DNA of 64,000 bases from CAXXOK01 sp963674895 (GCA_963674895.2 CAXXCY010000003.1:1922001-1986000), one strand, 5' to 3'. Counted from the first letter of the stretch, positions 1-8,052 are shown. Numbers and translations: made by a program. The notes: generated from the letters alone by a model not told the origin.

Positions 1-2
1 TC

Positions 3-686
3 ATCATGGAGAAATTCAACGCGGCGGGCGTTCCGGTCATCGCCATCGACATCCCGCATGAGGGAGCGACTTTCTTTGGCGCCAACAATTCCTACGCGGG
101 CGTTCTGGCCGGGGAAACGGCCGGCGACTGGATCATCAAGAACTGGGACGGGGAAGTGGATTACGTCGTGCTGATTATCCAGCCCGTGTCCGGCCCCACC
201 GTCGCGCCGCGCGTCGGCATGTTCCCGGAAGGCCTGCGCAACAAGGGCATCGAATTTGACGATACGATGATCGTGCAGATCGACGGCCAGAACGACGCGC
301 AGTTCACCCAGGCCCGGTTTGCGGACTTCCTGCTCGCCCACCCCGACGCGGAGAAGATCGCCGTGGCGACCATCAACGACGTAGCCGCCTCCGGTGTGTA
401 TGCAGCCGCTGAAATCGCGGGCCGCGCGGACAACATCGTCCTGGTCAGCCAGAACGCGACGGCCGACTTCGTCGAGCCGATGTACGCCGCTAACGGCGAA
501 ACCAACTGGATCGCCTCCATCGCCTACTTCCCCAACCGGTACGGCGAGTTCGTGTTCAATATCATCGATAAAATGGTCGCTGGCGAGGAGCTGGAAGATA
601 CCTATTACATCGACCATATCGCCATCACCTGGGACAACATCAAGAAATGGTATCCCCTGGATGACCTGCCGTGGGAAGGGTTATAA
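3..686 (+). CDS. Sugar ABC transporter substrate-binding protein, 5'-truncated
   Basis: The frame is open to the window edge, so the N-terminus and signal peptide are missing. What remains (about 227 residues) has the fold pattern of the ribose/galactose-type periplasmic binding family (Peripla_BP_4): a first-lobe VPVIAIDIPH strand, a GETAGDWI helix after the hinge, and second-lobe segments IAVATINDVAASGVYAA and IVLVSQNAT. It would bind a monosaccharide outside the cell and deliver it to the ATPase and permease that follow. The same-strand order binding protein, ATPase, permease is that of CUT2 transporters. A strong hairpin follows the stop codon. Substrate cannot be read from the sequence; neighbouring genes suggest a deoxysugar or pentose. 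Confidence 0.88.
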   Translation: MMEKFNAAGVPVIAIDIPHEGATFFGANNSYAGVLAGETAGDWIIKNWDGEVDYVVLIIQPVSGPTVAPRVGMFPEGLRNKGIEFDDTMIVQIDGQNDAQFTQARFADFLLAHPDAEKIAVATINDVAASGVYAAAEIAGRADNIVLVSQNATADFVEPMYAANGETNWIASIAYFPNRYGEFVFNIIDKMVAGEELEDTYYIDHIAITWDNIKKWYPLDDLPWEGL

Positions 687-710
687 TCCTGTTGTGATGA
701 ACTAAGCAAA

Positions 711-749
711 ACATGTCGGCCGGCCGGCTGCACCGGCCGGCCGATGTGT
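711..749 (+). terminator. GC-rich hairpin between binding-protein and ATPase genes
   Basis: Bases 716-727 and 733-744 form a perfect 12-bp stem around a 5-base loop. Five further pairs, two of them G-U, extend it to 711-749. No T-run follows, so it is more likely a processing or mRNA-stability element that lets the binding protein be made in excess than a full terminator. Confidence 0.7.
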
Positions 750-782
750 ACTCTTTCACCCGAATGGGAGATGAACCGTTGT

Positions 783-2288
783 ATGGAAACACTCGGGAAC
801 ACCCAATCACAGGACGTCGTACTCAGAGCCAGGGGGATTTCCAAGGAGTTTCCCGGAGTAAAGGCCCTGACCAACGTGGATTTTGAAATCTGCAGAGGCG
901 AGGTTGTAGCCCTGCTGGGAGAAAACGGAGCCGGCAAATCCACGCTGATCAAGATCCTGTCCGGCGTTTTATCCCTGGACGTCGGCACCCTGGAGCTGGA
1001 AGGGCGGCCCGTCAAGTTCAACTATCCCTCCGAAGCCAAAGCGGCCGGCATCGGGATCATCCATCAGGAATTGAACTATGTCGGCACCGTTTCCGTCGCG
1101 GAGAATATCTACATGGGCGATATTCCCCGGCGCGGCCTGTTCGTGGATCATAAGAAATTATACAAGGGCGCCACGGAGATCATGGCGCGCATCGGACTAA
1201 CGCTCGACCCCAGAATGTCCATCGGGCTGTGCTCCGTCGCACAGAAGCAGCTGATTGAAATCGCCAAGGTGATCGCCAACGACGCGAAGGTCCTCATCAT
1301 GGACGAGCCCACGTCCGCACTCAACGACGTGGAGACGGAAAACCTGTTCGCCTTCATCAAAAAGGCGAGCGCCATGGGGATTTCCGTGATCTATATCTCA
1401 CATAAGCTGGACGAAATTTTTGCCGTGGCGCAGCGGGTCGTGGTACTGCGGGACGGCGTGGTAACCGGAAAGCTGATCGTTGCCGAAGCGACGCGCGAGC
1501 AGCTGATTACCACGATGGTCGGCCGGAAGCTGACCGATATGTTCCCCAAAACCCAAGTCCAGGCCGGGGATACGGCGCTGGAAGTCATCGGCCTGACAGC
1601 GCCGGCGATTAAGAATATCTCGTTTCAAGCCAGAAAAGGGGAGATCTTCGGCATCTACGGCCTGCTCGGTTCCGGCCACCTGGATATCGGCCCTGCCATT
1701 TACGGGCAGACCATTTTAAGCGGCGGGCGGATCCTCGTCAACGGCGTGGAACGGAAGATCCGCAATCCGCTCAACGCTCTCAAAAGCGGGATCGCGTACG
1801 TGCCCGCGGAACGCAAGGTGGAAGGCCTGATCCTCAATATGTCGGTGCGCCACAATATCCTGGCGTCGCTGTATGCAAAGAGCGACCATATCCGCTGGAT
1901 ACGCAAAGCGTTTGAGATGAAAATAGCCAAAAAATGGATCGAGAAACTGCGCATCAAAACGCCTTCCTCCGAAGCCAGAACCGAATCGCTGTCGGGCGGG
2001 AACCAGCAGAAGGTGACGTTGGCCAAATGCCTGGAGCTGGAACCGGAGGTTTTGATCCTCAACGAACCGACGCGGGGAATCGACGTAGGCGCCAAGGTTG
2101 AAATCTACCGGATCCTGGACGATCTGGCGCAAAAAGGCAAGTGTGTGATCATCGTGACGTCCGAAATGCCGGAGCTTCTGACCATGTCCGACCGGATACT
2201 GGTGATGCACGACGGAATCGTAGGCGGTATCTTCAGCAAAAAGGAAGCCACGCAGGAGATCATTTTACAACAAGCTATTGGGGGCTGA
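783..2288 (+). CDS. Sugar ABC transporter ATP-binding protein (RbsA/MglA type)
   Basis: This about 501-residue protein has two ABC domains in tandem, as in RbsA, MglA and XylG of CUT2 importers. The first has Walker A GENGAGKST and Walker B VLIMDEPTSAL. The second has a degenerate Walker A (GLLGSGH), signature LSGGNQQKV and Walker B VLILNEPTRGIDVG, the usual asymmetry of this family. It powers import of the sugar bound by the upstream protein. Start choice: ATG 744 lies inside the hairpin, and ATG 771 directly abuts the GGGAG at 766-770, so ATG 783 is preferred although its spacing is long. The downstream permease starts a few bases after the stop. Confidence 0.93.
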   Translation: METLGNTQSQDVVLRARGISKEFPGVKALTNVDFEICRGEVVALLGENGAGKSTLIKILSGVLSLDVGTLELEGRPVKFNYPSEAKAAGIGIIHQELNYVGTVSVAENIYMGDIPRRGLFVDHKKLYKGATEIMARIGLTLDPRMSIGLCSVAQKQLIEIAKVIANDAKVLIMDEPTSALNDVETENLFAFIKKASAMGISVIYISHKLDEIFAVAQRVVVLRDGVVTGKLIVAEATREQLITTMVGRKLTDMFPKTQVQAGDTALEVIGLTAPAIKNISFQARKGEIFGIYGLLGSGHLDIGPAIYGQTILSGGRILVNGVERKIRNPLNALKSGIAYVPAERKVEGLILNMSVRHNILASLYAKSDHIRWIRKAFEMKIAKKWIEKLRIKTPSSEARTESLSGGNQQKVTLAKCLELEPEVLILNEPTRGIDVGAKVEIYRILDDLAQKGKCVIIVTSEMPELLTMSDRILVMHDGIVGGIFSKKEATQEIILQQAIGG

Positions 2289-2292
2289 CACC

Positions 2293-3285
2293 ATGAATGA
2301 GACAAAACAATCCCACCTGTCGCAACTGAAGCGAATTACATCGTCGGGGGATATGTCCTCGCTGCTGACGGTATCCACAGCTCTGGCCATTCTATTGCTG
2401 GGGTTCTCGCTTGCGTCCCCCTATTTTTTCAGCAAAACCGTGTTCCTGAACATCGGCATGTATGCGGCCATCATGGGCATTCTGGCCTGTTCGATGACCT
2501 TCATCAACGTATCGGGCAACATCGATATCTCAGGCGGTTCGCAGATCGCCGTCGTGGGCATGGTGACCGCCGTCATGATCCGGACCGGCACGGTTCCGGT
2601 TTGGCTGTGCATACTTATCGGCATCTCGGTGGGCGCGGTGTGCGGTTCGCTCAACGGCTTCTTCGTGACCGTATTCAAGCTCAACGCCTTCATTACCACC
2701 ATCGCCACCATGCAGATGCTGCGCGGTATCGCCTACCTGATCTCCAAGGGGCAAACGCTGGTCATCTCCAACCCCGCGTTTAAATTTATCGGGCGCGGCT
2801 ACGTGGGCGACGTGCCGTTTTCGCTGATCGTGATGGTTGTTTTGTTCATTCTCTTCCATATCGTATCCAAGCATACCGTGTTCGGTCGCACGATCTATAT
2901 GATCGGCGGCAACCAGCAGGCGGCGTTCCTGGCGGGCATTAAGGTACAGAAGACGAAGTTCCTCCTGTATGTGATCAACGGCGTGATGGCGGGTATCGCC
3001 GGCGTTATCCTGGCGTCGCAGTCCGGCGCCGGGCTTCCGATGGCGGCTATGAGCACCAATATTCAGGCGCTGTCCGCTGTCATCCTGGGCGGCGCGGGGC
3101 TTTCCGGCGGCCGCGGCACGATCGTGGGCACATTTATCGGCGTCATGGTGCTGTGCACGCTGAGCACGGGCATGACGATGCTGTCCATCTCCTCGTTCTG
3201 GCAGGACGTCATCATCGGAACCGTGCTGCTAGTATCTGTATCCATCGACGCCATCAAGAGCGGCAGTCTCAGGAGGAAGATCTAG
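2293..3285 (+). CDS. Sugar ABC transporter permease (RbsC type)
   Basis: A 330-residue polytopic membrane protein of the BPD_transp_2 family (RbsC, XylH, MglC). It has about eight to ten hydrophobic segments and the family's conserved INVSGNIDISGG region near residue 75 and the AVILGGAGLSGGRGTIVGT loop near residue 265, which contacts the ATPase. It forms the membrane channel of the CUT2 importer. ATG 2293 is preferred over TTG 2278 because a G-rich Shine-Dalgarno (2280-2284) sits nine bases before it. It is co-transcribed with the ATPase. Confidence 0.92.
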   Translation: MNETKQSHLSQLKRITSSGDMSSLLTVSTALAILLLGFSLASPYFFSKTVFLNIGMYAAIMGILACSMTFINVSGNIDISGGSQIAVVGMVTAVMIRTGTVPVWLCILIGISVGAVCGSLNGFFVTVFKLNAFITTIATMQMLRGIAYLISKGQTLVISNPAFKFIGRGYVGDVPFSLIVMVVLFILFHIVSKHTVFGRTIYMIGGNQQAAFLAGIKVQKTKFLLYVINGVMAGIAGVILASQSGAGLPMAAMSTNIQALSAVILGGAGLSGGRGTIVGTFIGVMVLCTLSTGMTMLSISSFWQDVIIGTVLLVSVSIDAIKSGSLRRKI

Positions 3286-3287
3286 CC

Positions 3288-3596
3288 GTGCAGAAACGCA
3301 GCTTCGTACTTTCGCTCAAGCCCGGCATGAAGGACGAGTACCTGAAAAGACACCGCGACATCTGGCCGGAAATGGTGGAGATGCTCAAGATCGCCGGCGT
3401 GCGCAATTATACCATCTGGTATTGCCGCGACCAGCTGTTCGGATATTACGAAAGCGAGGACATGGAGCGGGTAGACGCCGTCAAGCGCGCAAGCCCCGTG
3501 CAGGCAAAATGGCAGGCCTATATGGCCGACCTGATCTCGGCCGACGACTCCGCAAGCGTATCCAAAGCCCCTGAAAAGGTATTTGAAATGAACTGA
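3288..3596 (+). CDS. rhaM: L-rhamnose mutarotase-family protein
   Basis: A 102-residue protein matching the RhaM (YiiL/RhaU, DUF718) family of dimeric alpha/beta barrel mutarotases, which interconvert the anomers of L-rhamnose or related sugars. Family features seen are the N-terminal KPGMKDEYLKRHRDIWPE segment with the catalytic-type histidine, the NYTIWY strand, YYES, and the PVQAKWQ segment near residue 70. The GTG start follows AGGAGG at 3271-3276, only three bases after the permease stop, so it belongs to the transporter operon. This is the best clue that the transporter carries L-rhamnose or a similar deoxysugar. It ends directly against the stop of the convergent AraC gene. Confidence 0.85.
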   Translation: MQKRSFVLSLKPGMKDEYLKRHRDIWPEMVEMLKIAGVRNYTIWYCRDQLFGYYESEDMERVDAVKRASPVQAKWQAYMADLISADDSASVSKAPEKVFEMN

Positions 3597-4472
3597 TCAG
3601 CGTTTCCGGTACCGGTAGAAGCTCGGATTGCGGCCGGTTTTCTGCTTGAATATCTTGGACATGTGCCAGATGCTGCCAAACCCGTTGTTCTGCGCGATTT
3701 CCGCCTCGGAGGCGGACGTGGTCCCCAGGCCGTCTATCGCCCCCGCAATCCGGCAGGCCATCAGGTACTGATGGATGGTCTTGTCCGTCCGCTGGATCAT
3801 AAGCTTGTTGAGATAGTTGGGATGGTAGTTGAAGATACGCCCCAGTTCGCTGTTGCTGATCGGCTCGTGGTAATGCGCGTGGATATAGTCGATCACCTGG
3901 TCCACGATCAGGTTTTTGCTCAAAAGCTCCGAAGACGGCAGCATGAGCTTGCGGGAAACCTGGATGAGGATGGACTGCATTATCCCGCTTAAGCGTGTTC
4001 GGAAAAACCGCATGCGAGACGTATACTCCCGCTTCATCTCCAGCAGCGCATCCTCGACCTCCTGCATCTCCCGGAGGAATACGGGCTGGTTCAGCTGCGG
4101 GATATCGGTGAAGGTGACCGATTCCATCACGTTCTGCCGCCTGAACTGGGTGATGGGCTCGGGAGGTATCGGGTAATCCTCGTGGGAATGGTTCTGCGTC
4201 AGATCAAAATTCACGCACAGGAACTGCATGCTGCTGTCCGCCGAATCCATGCGATACGGCACATCCGCCTGCCAGAGCACCAGGCAGCCGTACCGAACCG
4301 CATAGCTGTCTTTGCGGATATAGATGTTGCCCTTCCCGCGGTATACATAAAACAACCGGCAATCATACGAGCATGTCTTCACCGGGTATTCCCCGGAGCG
4401 GACCGGCAGCTGCTGCACATGGCGGATAAACGGCCTGACGCCGTCCAGGGACAGCGAATGCTGCTGGGGCAT
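3597..4472 (-). CDS. AraC-family transcriptional regulator
   Basis: A 291-residue regulator with an N-terminal cupin-like sugar-sensing domain (residues about 20-110) and a C-terminal AraC double helix-turn-helix. In the latter, ISNSELGRIFNYHPNYLNKL is the first recognition unit and GFGSIWHMSKIFKQKTGRNP the second. It is divergent from the isomerase gene and convergent with rhaM, so it probably controls this sugar locus. ATG 4472 is chosen over TTG 4478 because its spacing from the AGGAG on the minus strand is better. The effector is unknown. Confidence 0.9.
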   Translation of the reverse strand: MPQQHSLSLDGVRPFIRHVQQLPVRSGEYPVKTCSYDCRLFYVYRGKGNIYIRKDSYAVRYGCLVLWQADVPYRMDSADSSMQFLCVNFDLTQNHSHEDYPIPPEPITQFRRQNVMESVTFTDIPQLNQPVFLREMQEVEDALLEMKREYTSRMRFFRTRLSGIMQSILIQVSRKLMLPSSELLSKNLIVDQVIDYIHAHYHEPISNSELGRIFNYHPNYLNKLMIQRTDKTIHQYLMACRIAGAIDGLGTTSASEAEIAQNNGFGSIWHMSKIFKQKTGRNPSFYRYRKR

Positions 4473-4571
4473 GCGCAATCTCTCCTTTTTGAGGAATCAT
4501 CAATCGTTCGAATCCTATTTAATCATTTGCGGTAACACACGTCAAGCATTACGATTTGGAGGACAGGTACT

Positions 4572-6020
4572 ATGGAGATCAGCAGATTGAAGCCCAGGAC
4601 CGCACGCATCGGCTTTTTCGGCGTCGCTTTCGACGCGTATTGGCCCCAGTTTGAAACGCTTAAGGAAAAGCTTACGGCGTATCACCTGGATTTGAAACGA
4701 CAGATTGAGGGCAACGGGGTCGAGGTCGTCGATTTCGGAATCGTGGACAACAACGAAAACGCGTTTGAGACCGTAGGGAAAATGCAGGGCGCGAACCTGG
4801 ACATCCTGTTTTGCAACATGCTGACCTACGCAACCTCCTGCATTTTCGCGCCCATCCTGCGCAATGCCAACCTCCCCATCGTATTGATCGCCCTCCAGCC
4901 CAGGGAGCGCATGGACTATCAGAACGCGCACACCCAGCAGCAGCTGGAAAACGACAATATCTGCGCCGTGCCGGAGTTTGTGAACGTTTCGGAGCGCTAC
5001 GGCAGGAAGGTCAACGACGTCGTCATCGGCATGCTGTACGACGACGCCAGGGCCGCCGCCGACGTCGCCCGCTGGTGCGAAATTGCCAAGGTTCTCCACG
5101 ACCTGAAGGGGGCGCGCTTCGGCCTGATGGGGCACGTGCTGGATTCCATGTACGATATGCACGCCGACCCCACGTCCCTGTGCTCGGCGTTCAACATCCA
5201 TATCCCGCTTTTGGAAATCGACGATATGCTTGCGGTGCAGGACACGGTAACCGAAGCGGAAGTAGAGGAGCAAAGCAAGCTGATCCTATCCTGCTTTGAT
5301 ACCCCGGACCCGAAAACCGATCCGCTCACGATGAAGCTCACGGACCTGGACCTGTACGCGGCGGCGCGCGCCAGCAAGACGCTTGACCGGTTTATCCAGA
5401 ATAACCGCCTCACGGGGCTTGCCTACTACTACGCCGGCCGCCCGGACTCGGAGCACCAGAAGCTCGCGAGCTCGCTGATCGTCGGCAATTCCATCCTCAA
5501 CGCGCGGGGAATCCCCATGTGCGGGGAATACGACATCCGCACCTGCATCGCGATGTTCATCATGGACAGGCTGAATATCGGCGGCAGCTTCGCGGAGTTC
5601 CACCCCTTTGACTTCAAGGAGGATTTCATCTTCGTAGGGCACGACGGCCCCCATCACATCGCGATCGCCGAAGGCAAGCCTGTGCTCCGCTCCCTGAAGA
5701 CATACCACGGCAAGCCAGGGTCCGGCGCTTCGGTGGAGTTCAAGCTCAAGGAAGGCCCGATCACGATGCTGGGCATCACGCAGACCCAAAGCGGTGGCAT
5801 CCGCTTTATCATCGGCGAAGGCATATCCAAGCAGGGCCCCATCCCCCCCACCGGCAACACCAACACGCGCGGTTTTTTCGAGCCCAATACGCGGGACTTC
5901 ATCAAACAATGGGTGATGGCCGCCCCGACCCACCACTATGCCCTGGGTCTCGGGCACCACGCCGAAACCATCGCCAAGATCGCCGAGACGCTCAATATCG
6001 ACTACGTAATCGTCCGCTGA
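4572..6020 (+). CDS. L-fucose/L-arabinose isomerase family protein
   Basis: A 482-residue protein of the fucose/arabinose isomerase superfamily, which interconverts aldoses and ketoses with a bound divalent metal. The N-terminal half has the RIGFFGVAFDAYWPQFE Rossmann-like start and CNMLTYATS. The middle has GNSILNARGIPMCGEYDIRT, and the C-terminal half has FVGHDGPHHIA and APTHHYALGLGHH, whose His residues resemble the metal ligands of the family. It is too divergent from classical AraA or FucI to assign one substrate. Its position beside a rhamnose-mutarotase-like gene and a CUT2 transporter suggests a pentose or 6-deoxyhexose. A good Shine-Dalgarno (TTGGAGGA) precedes ATG 4572, and a strong terminator follows. 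Confidence 0.85.
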   Translation: MEISRLKPRTARIGFFGVAFDAYWPQFETLKEKLTAYHLDLKRQIEGNGVEVVDFGIVDNNENAFETVGKMQGANLDILFCNMLTYATSCIFAPILRNANLPIVLIALQPRERMDYQNAHTQQQLENDNICAVPEFVNVSERYGRKVNDVVIGMLYDDARAAADVARWCEIAKVLHDLKGARFGLMGHVLDSMYDMHADPTSLCSAFNIHIPLLEIDDMLAVQDTVTEAEVEEQSKLILSCFDTPDPKTDPLTMKLTDLDLYAAARASKTLDRFIQNNRLTGLAYYYAGRPDSEHQKLASSLIVGNSILNARGIPMCGEYDIRTCIAMFIMDRLNIGGSFAEFHPFDFKEDFIFVGHDGPHHIAIAEGKPVLRSLKTYHGKPGSGASVEFKLKEGPITMLGITQTQSGGIRFIIGEGISKQGPIPPTGNTNTRGFFEPNTRDFIKQWVMAAPTHHYALGLGHHAETIAKIAETLNIDYVIVR

Positions 6021-6057
6021 TATAAACCCCATAGCGCGCGGCGCGCTAAACTCTCCT

Positions 6058-6105
6058 TTCCCCTTATGTCCGGTCAGGCGACGGGCCGGACATAGGGGGA
6101 TTTTC
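6058..6105 (+). terminator. Rho-independent terminator after the isomerase
   Basis: An inverted repeat (CCCTTATGTCCGG paired with CCGGACATAGGGG) around a 12-base loop is followed by ATTTT. It closes the isomerase unit and lies just before the heliorhodopsin promoter. Confidence 0.75.
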
Positions 6106-6116
6106 CATGTGTTCTA

Positions 6117-6125
6117 TGGTATAAT
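6117..6125 (+). promoter_or_regulatory. Extended -10 promoter for heliorhodopsin
   Basis: TGGTATAAT (TG-N-TATAAT) is a consensus extended -10 element. No good -35 is present, as is usual for such promoters. It predicts a transcript start near 6132 and an untranslated leader of about 130 bases. Confidence 0.6.
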
Positions 6126-6131
6126 AGGAAG

Positions 6132-6264
6132 CAGAAAAGCGCGTAAGGACGTATTGAAAACCTACGGCCGGAATGCAAAGCCGGCGCAGCGGTCACCGCA
6201 CAGCCATTCAGACAGGAAAGACAACGCAAGCGACTGCCTTGACGACATGATGGGAGGGGTATTG
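6132..6264 (+). promoter_or_regulatory. Long, possibly structured leader of heliorhodopsin mRNA
   Basis: About 130 bases lie between the predicted start of transcription and ATG 6265. Three small stems can be drawn: CGTAAGG with CCTACG (6142-6167), GCCGG with CCGGC (6167-6186) and GCGG with CCGC (about 6188-6199). The second contains GCAAAGCC, a string also found in c-di-GMP-I riboswitches, but the rest of that consensus is absent. It could be a riboswitch or simply a long leader. Confidence 0.35.
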
Positions 6265-7056
6265 ATGGAACCTGTCTACCAAAAACTGCGGCGCTTCAAC
6301 CTGATCATGGGCGGCCTGCACCTTTTGCAGGGCGTGCTGATGATCATCCTGGCAACGGGCGTAATCCAAAAGATCGCCGAGTTCTCCCCGAAGATTACGC
6401 ACGTCTACCTGACGTACAATCCGGAAACCCGTGCGCTGGAAACGGCGTCCAGCGAATTGTTCCAGCTGCCGTTCGGCATCCTTGTGGGCGTATTCCTGCT
6501 GCTGTCCGCCGTGGCGCACGCCCTGATCTCCATCCCCAAGCCGCTCAACGACGTGTACAACCGCGACCTCGCCAGGGGAATCAACAAGTTCCGCTGGTTT
6601 GAGTACGCGCTGAGCTCCTCGGTGATGATCGTGCTGATCGCGACGCTGTTCGGTATTTACGATGTCGCGTCGCTGATTCTGATCTTCGTCGCGAACTCGG
6701 CCATGAACATGTTCGGGCTCTGGATGGAGCAGTTAAACGGCGGGCGGACCGACGGAAAGGTGAATTGGGGGCCCTTCATCTGCGGCACGTTCACGGGGCT
6801 CACGCCCTGGGCGGCGATCCTTCTGTACATGTTCGGCACCGGGAATTTCGACCGGGTACCGTGGTTCGTATGGGCGATCGTGTGCACATATTTCGTGATG
6901 TTCAACACCTTCCCCGTCAACATGGTGCTGCAGTACAAAAAGGTCGGCAAATGGAAGGACTACCTGTACGGCGAACGGACTTACATTGTGCTGAGCCTGG
7001 TGGCCAAATCCATCCTCGCGTGGCTGGTGCTTTTCGGCGCCATGCAGCCGTCCTGA
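6265..7056 (+). CDS. Heliorhodopsin
   Basis: A 263-residue seven-helix retinal protein. The match to heliorhodopsins is strong. RWFEYALSSSVMIVLIA in helix 3 carries the counterion Glu113, and GERTYIVLSLVAKSILAW in helix 7 carries the retinal-binding Lys248. His19 (GLHLLQ) and His85 (VAHALIS) match the two conserved inner histidines, and GKWKDYL precedes helix 7. A long extracellular loop follows helix 1 (about residues 35-65), as in the family. Heliorhodopsins are inverted in the membrane relative to type-1 rhodopsins and are thought to be slow-cycling light sensors or regulators. ATG 6265 is set by GGAGGGG at 6253-6259; the upstream open frame is leader. No retinal- or carotenoid-synthesis gene is in the window. 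It has its own promoter and terminator. Confidence 0.95.
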   Translation: MEPVYQKLRRFNLIMGGLHLLQGVLMIILATGVIQKIAEFSPKITHVYLTYNPETRALETASSELFQLPFGILVGVFLLLSAVAHALISIPKPLNDVYNRDLARGINKFRWFEYALSSSVMIVLIATLFGIYDVASLILIFVANSAMNMFGLWMEQLNGGRTDGKVNWGPFICGTFTGLTPWAAILLYMFGTGNFDRVPWFVWAIVCTYFVMFNTFPVNMVLQYKKVGKWKDYLYGERTYIVLSLVAKSILAWLVLFGAMQPS

Positions 7057-7082
7057 ATCCGTTTGGAACTCCCCGCTTTCCG

Positions 7083-7117
7083 GGACGCATCGGGCGGAAA
7101 TGCCGCCCTGCGTTTCG
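7083..7117 (+). terminator. Hairpin after heliorhodopsin
   Basis: GACGCA..GGGCGG pairs with CCGCCC..TGCGTT around a short loop, followed by TTCG. It separates the heliorhodopsin transcript from the next promoter. Confidence 0.55.
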
Positions 7118-7146
7118 TTGACAACCCTTGACGCCGATGTTAAGAT
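7118..7146 (+). promoter_or_regulatory. Sigma-A-type promoter for the DUF1858 gene
   Basis: TTGACA (7118-7123), a 17-base spacer and TAAGAT (7141-7146) form a near-consensus housekeeping promoter. Confidence 0.7.
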
Positions 7147-7244
7147 AAGCGTGGGCCTCGGCTCATCCAAGCCCCAACGTACGCATTGCGCATGCAGGGT
7201 TTTGAATGGACCAGATGTCCATCACAGAAAGCGAGGAACGATTT

Positions 7245-7451
7245 ATGGCAACCGTTAACAAAGATATGTCCATTATTGAAGTTTTGCATCTCGATCCCGG
7301 GACGGCGAACATCCTGCTGGGATACGGCATGCACTGCCTGGGCTGCCCGCACGCAACGGCGGAATCCCTTTCGGATGCTTGCGCGGCGCACGGTTCGGAC
7401 CCCGGACCCCTTGTGGAAAAGCTGAACGAATATCTGTCTCAGAAGGGTTAA
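7245..7451 (+). CDS. DUF1858 domain protein (CxxC redox-type)
   Basis: A 68-residue protein of the DUF1858 (hybrid-cluster-protein-associated disulfide) family. It shows the family pattern: the opening KDMSIIEVLHLDPGTANILLGYGMHCLGC, where the CLGC pair is the presumed redox or metal-binding disulfide, then ATAESLSDACAAHG. Members occur free-standing or fused to hybrid-cluster or oxidoreductase domains in anaerobes, and their exact role is not established. ATG 7245 is preferred over ATG 7206 because of GAGGA at 7233-7237. It has a strong promoter before it and a strong terminator after it, so it is transcribed alone. Confidence 0.88.
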   Translation: MATVNKDMSIIEVLHLDPGTANILLGYGMHCLGCPHATAESLSDACAAHGSDPGPLVEKLNEYLSQKG

Positions 7452-7467
7452 CAGGCGTAACAATTGC

Positions 7468-7502
7468 CCTGTATCCCTTGCCAGGCAAGGGATACAGGTT
7501 TT
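7468..7502 (+). terminator. Strong terminator after the DUF1858 gene
   Basis: A stem of about 14 bp (CCTGTATCCCTTG paired with CAAGGGATACAGG) has a tiny loop and is followed by TTTT. Confidence 0.85.
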
Positions 7503-7533
7503 CCACATATGGTTTTAAGCAATTGTGGAAAAC
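7498..7533 (+). repeat. 10-bp perfect inverted repeat (GTTTTCCACA / TGTGGAAAAC)
   Basis: GTTTTCCACA at 7498-7507 is matched by TGTGGAAAAC at 7524-7533. It lies between the terminator and the ferritin-like gene. It may be an operator or attenuator for that gene. Each arm also resembles a weak DnaA box. Confidence 0.45.
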
Positions 7534-7563
7534 GTATGGATAACGCGCGGGAGGTTGCTTGCA

Positions 7564-8028
7564 ATGCTGATTCAGTCGGGGCAGGAAGCGCTGTATGTGG
7601 CGATAGAGATGGAGCGCGGCGCCATCCATACCTATAAGCGCGCGCTGCTAATGCTTTCCGAGACGGACGATCCGGCCCTCAAGCCCCTGCTGCAGCAATT
7701 GAAGATCATCCTCAACGACGAGCACCAGCACCTGGACCAGTTTCAAACGCTGTACCGGGGCCTCGACACCGCCATGGAACAGCAGCTCATGCTTTCGGCC
7801 GTCGCGTCTTCGGTGCTGTTTGAGGGCGGGCTGATGGGCGCCGTGCGGCAGGGTATGCTCAAGGACAGGGAAAGCCTGCTCCGGTTTGCGATGCAGGCCG
7901 AGAAAAAGGCCGTAGAAACCTACCGCGCGTTCGCCGAAACCTGCGGCGATCCGGACTCGGCGGCCATATTGAACACCATCGCGGACGAAGAAGAAAAGCA
8001 TCTCCACATACTGTGCAATTACAAGTAG
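7564..8028 (+). CDS. Ferritin-like / rubrerythrin-type protein
   Basis: A 154-residue all-helical protein with the ferritin-like diiron pattern: E-x6-Y in helix 1 (AIEMERGAIHTYKRAL), DEHQHLDQF in helix 2, EKKAVETYRAF in helix 3 and DEEEKHLHIL in helix 4. These repeated E..ExxH motifs match a rubrerythrin-like diiron carboxylate site that could bind iron or reduce peroxide. It lacks the C-terminal rubredoxin domain of classical rubrerythrin. ATG 7564 is set by GGGAGG at 7549-7554. It follows a DUF1858 redox protein and precedes an ECF transporter component; a role in oxidative or metal stress is inferred. Confidence 0.8.
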   Translation: MLIQSGQEALYVAIEMERGAIHTYKRALLMLSETDDPALKPLLQQLKIILNDEHQHLDQFQTLYRGLDTAMEQQLMLSAVASSVLFEGGLMGAVRQGMLKDRESLLRFAMQAEKKAVETYRAFAETCGDPDSAAILNTIADEEEKHLHILCNYK

Positions 8029-8052
8029 CATCGCGCGGTACCGGCGGCCTGA

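Noticed and set aside
744..782. ATG 744 as start of the ABC ATPase
   Set aside because: It lies in the 3' arm of a strong hairpin and has no Shine-Dalgarno.
6167..6186. c-di-GMP-I riboswitch in the heliorhodopsin leader
   Set aside because: Only the GCAAAGCC string agrees; the conserved GGGCAAACC and the second helix are absent, so it was kept only as an unspecified leader.
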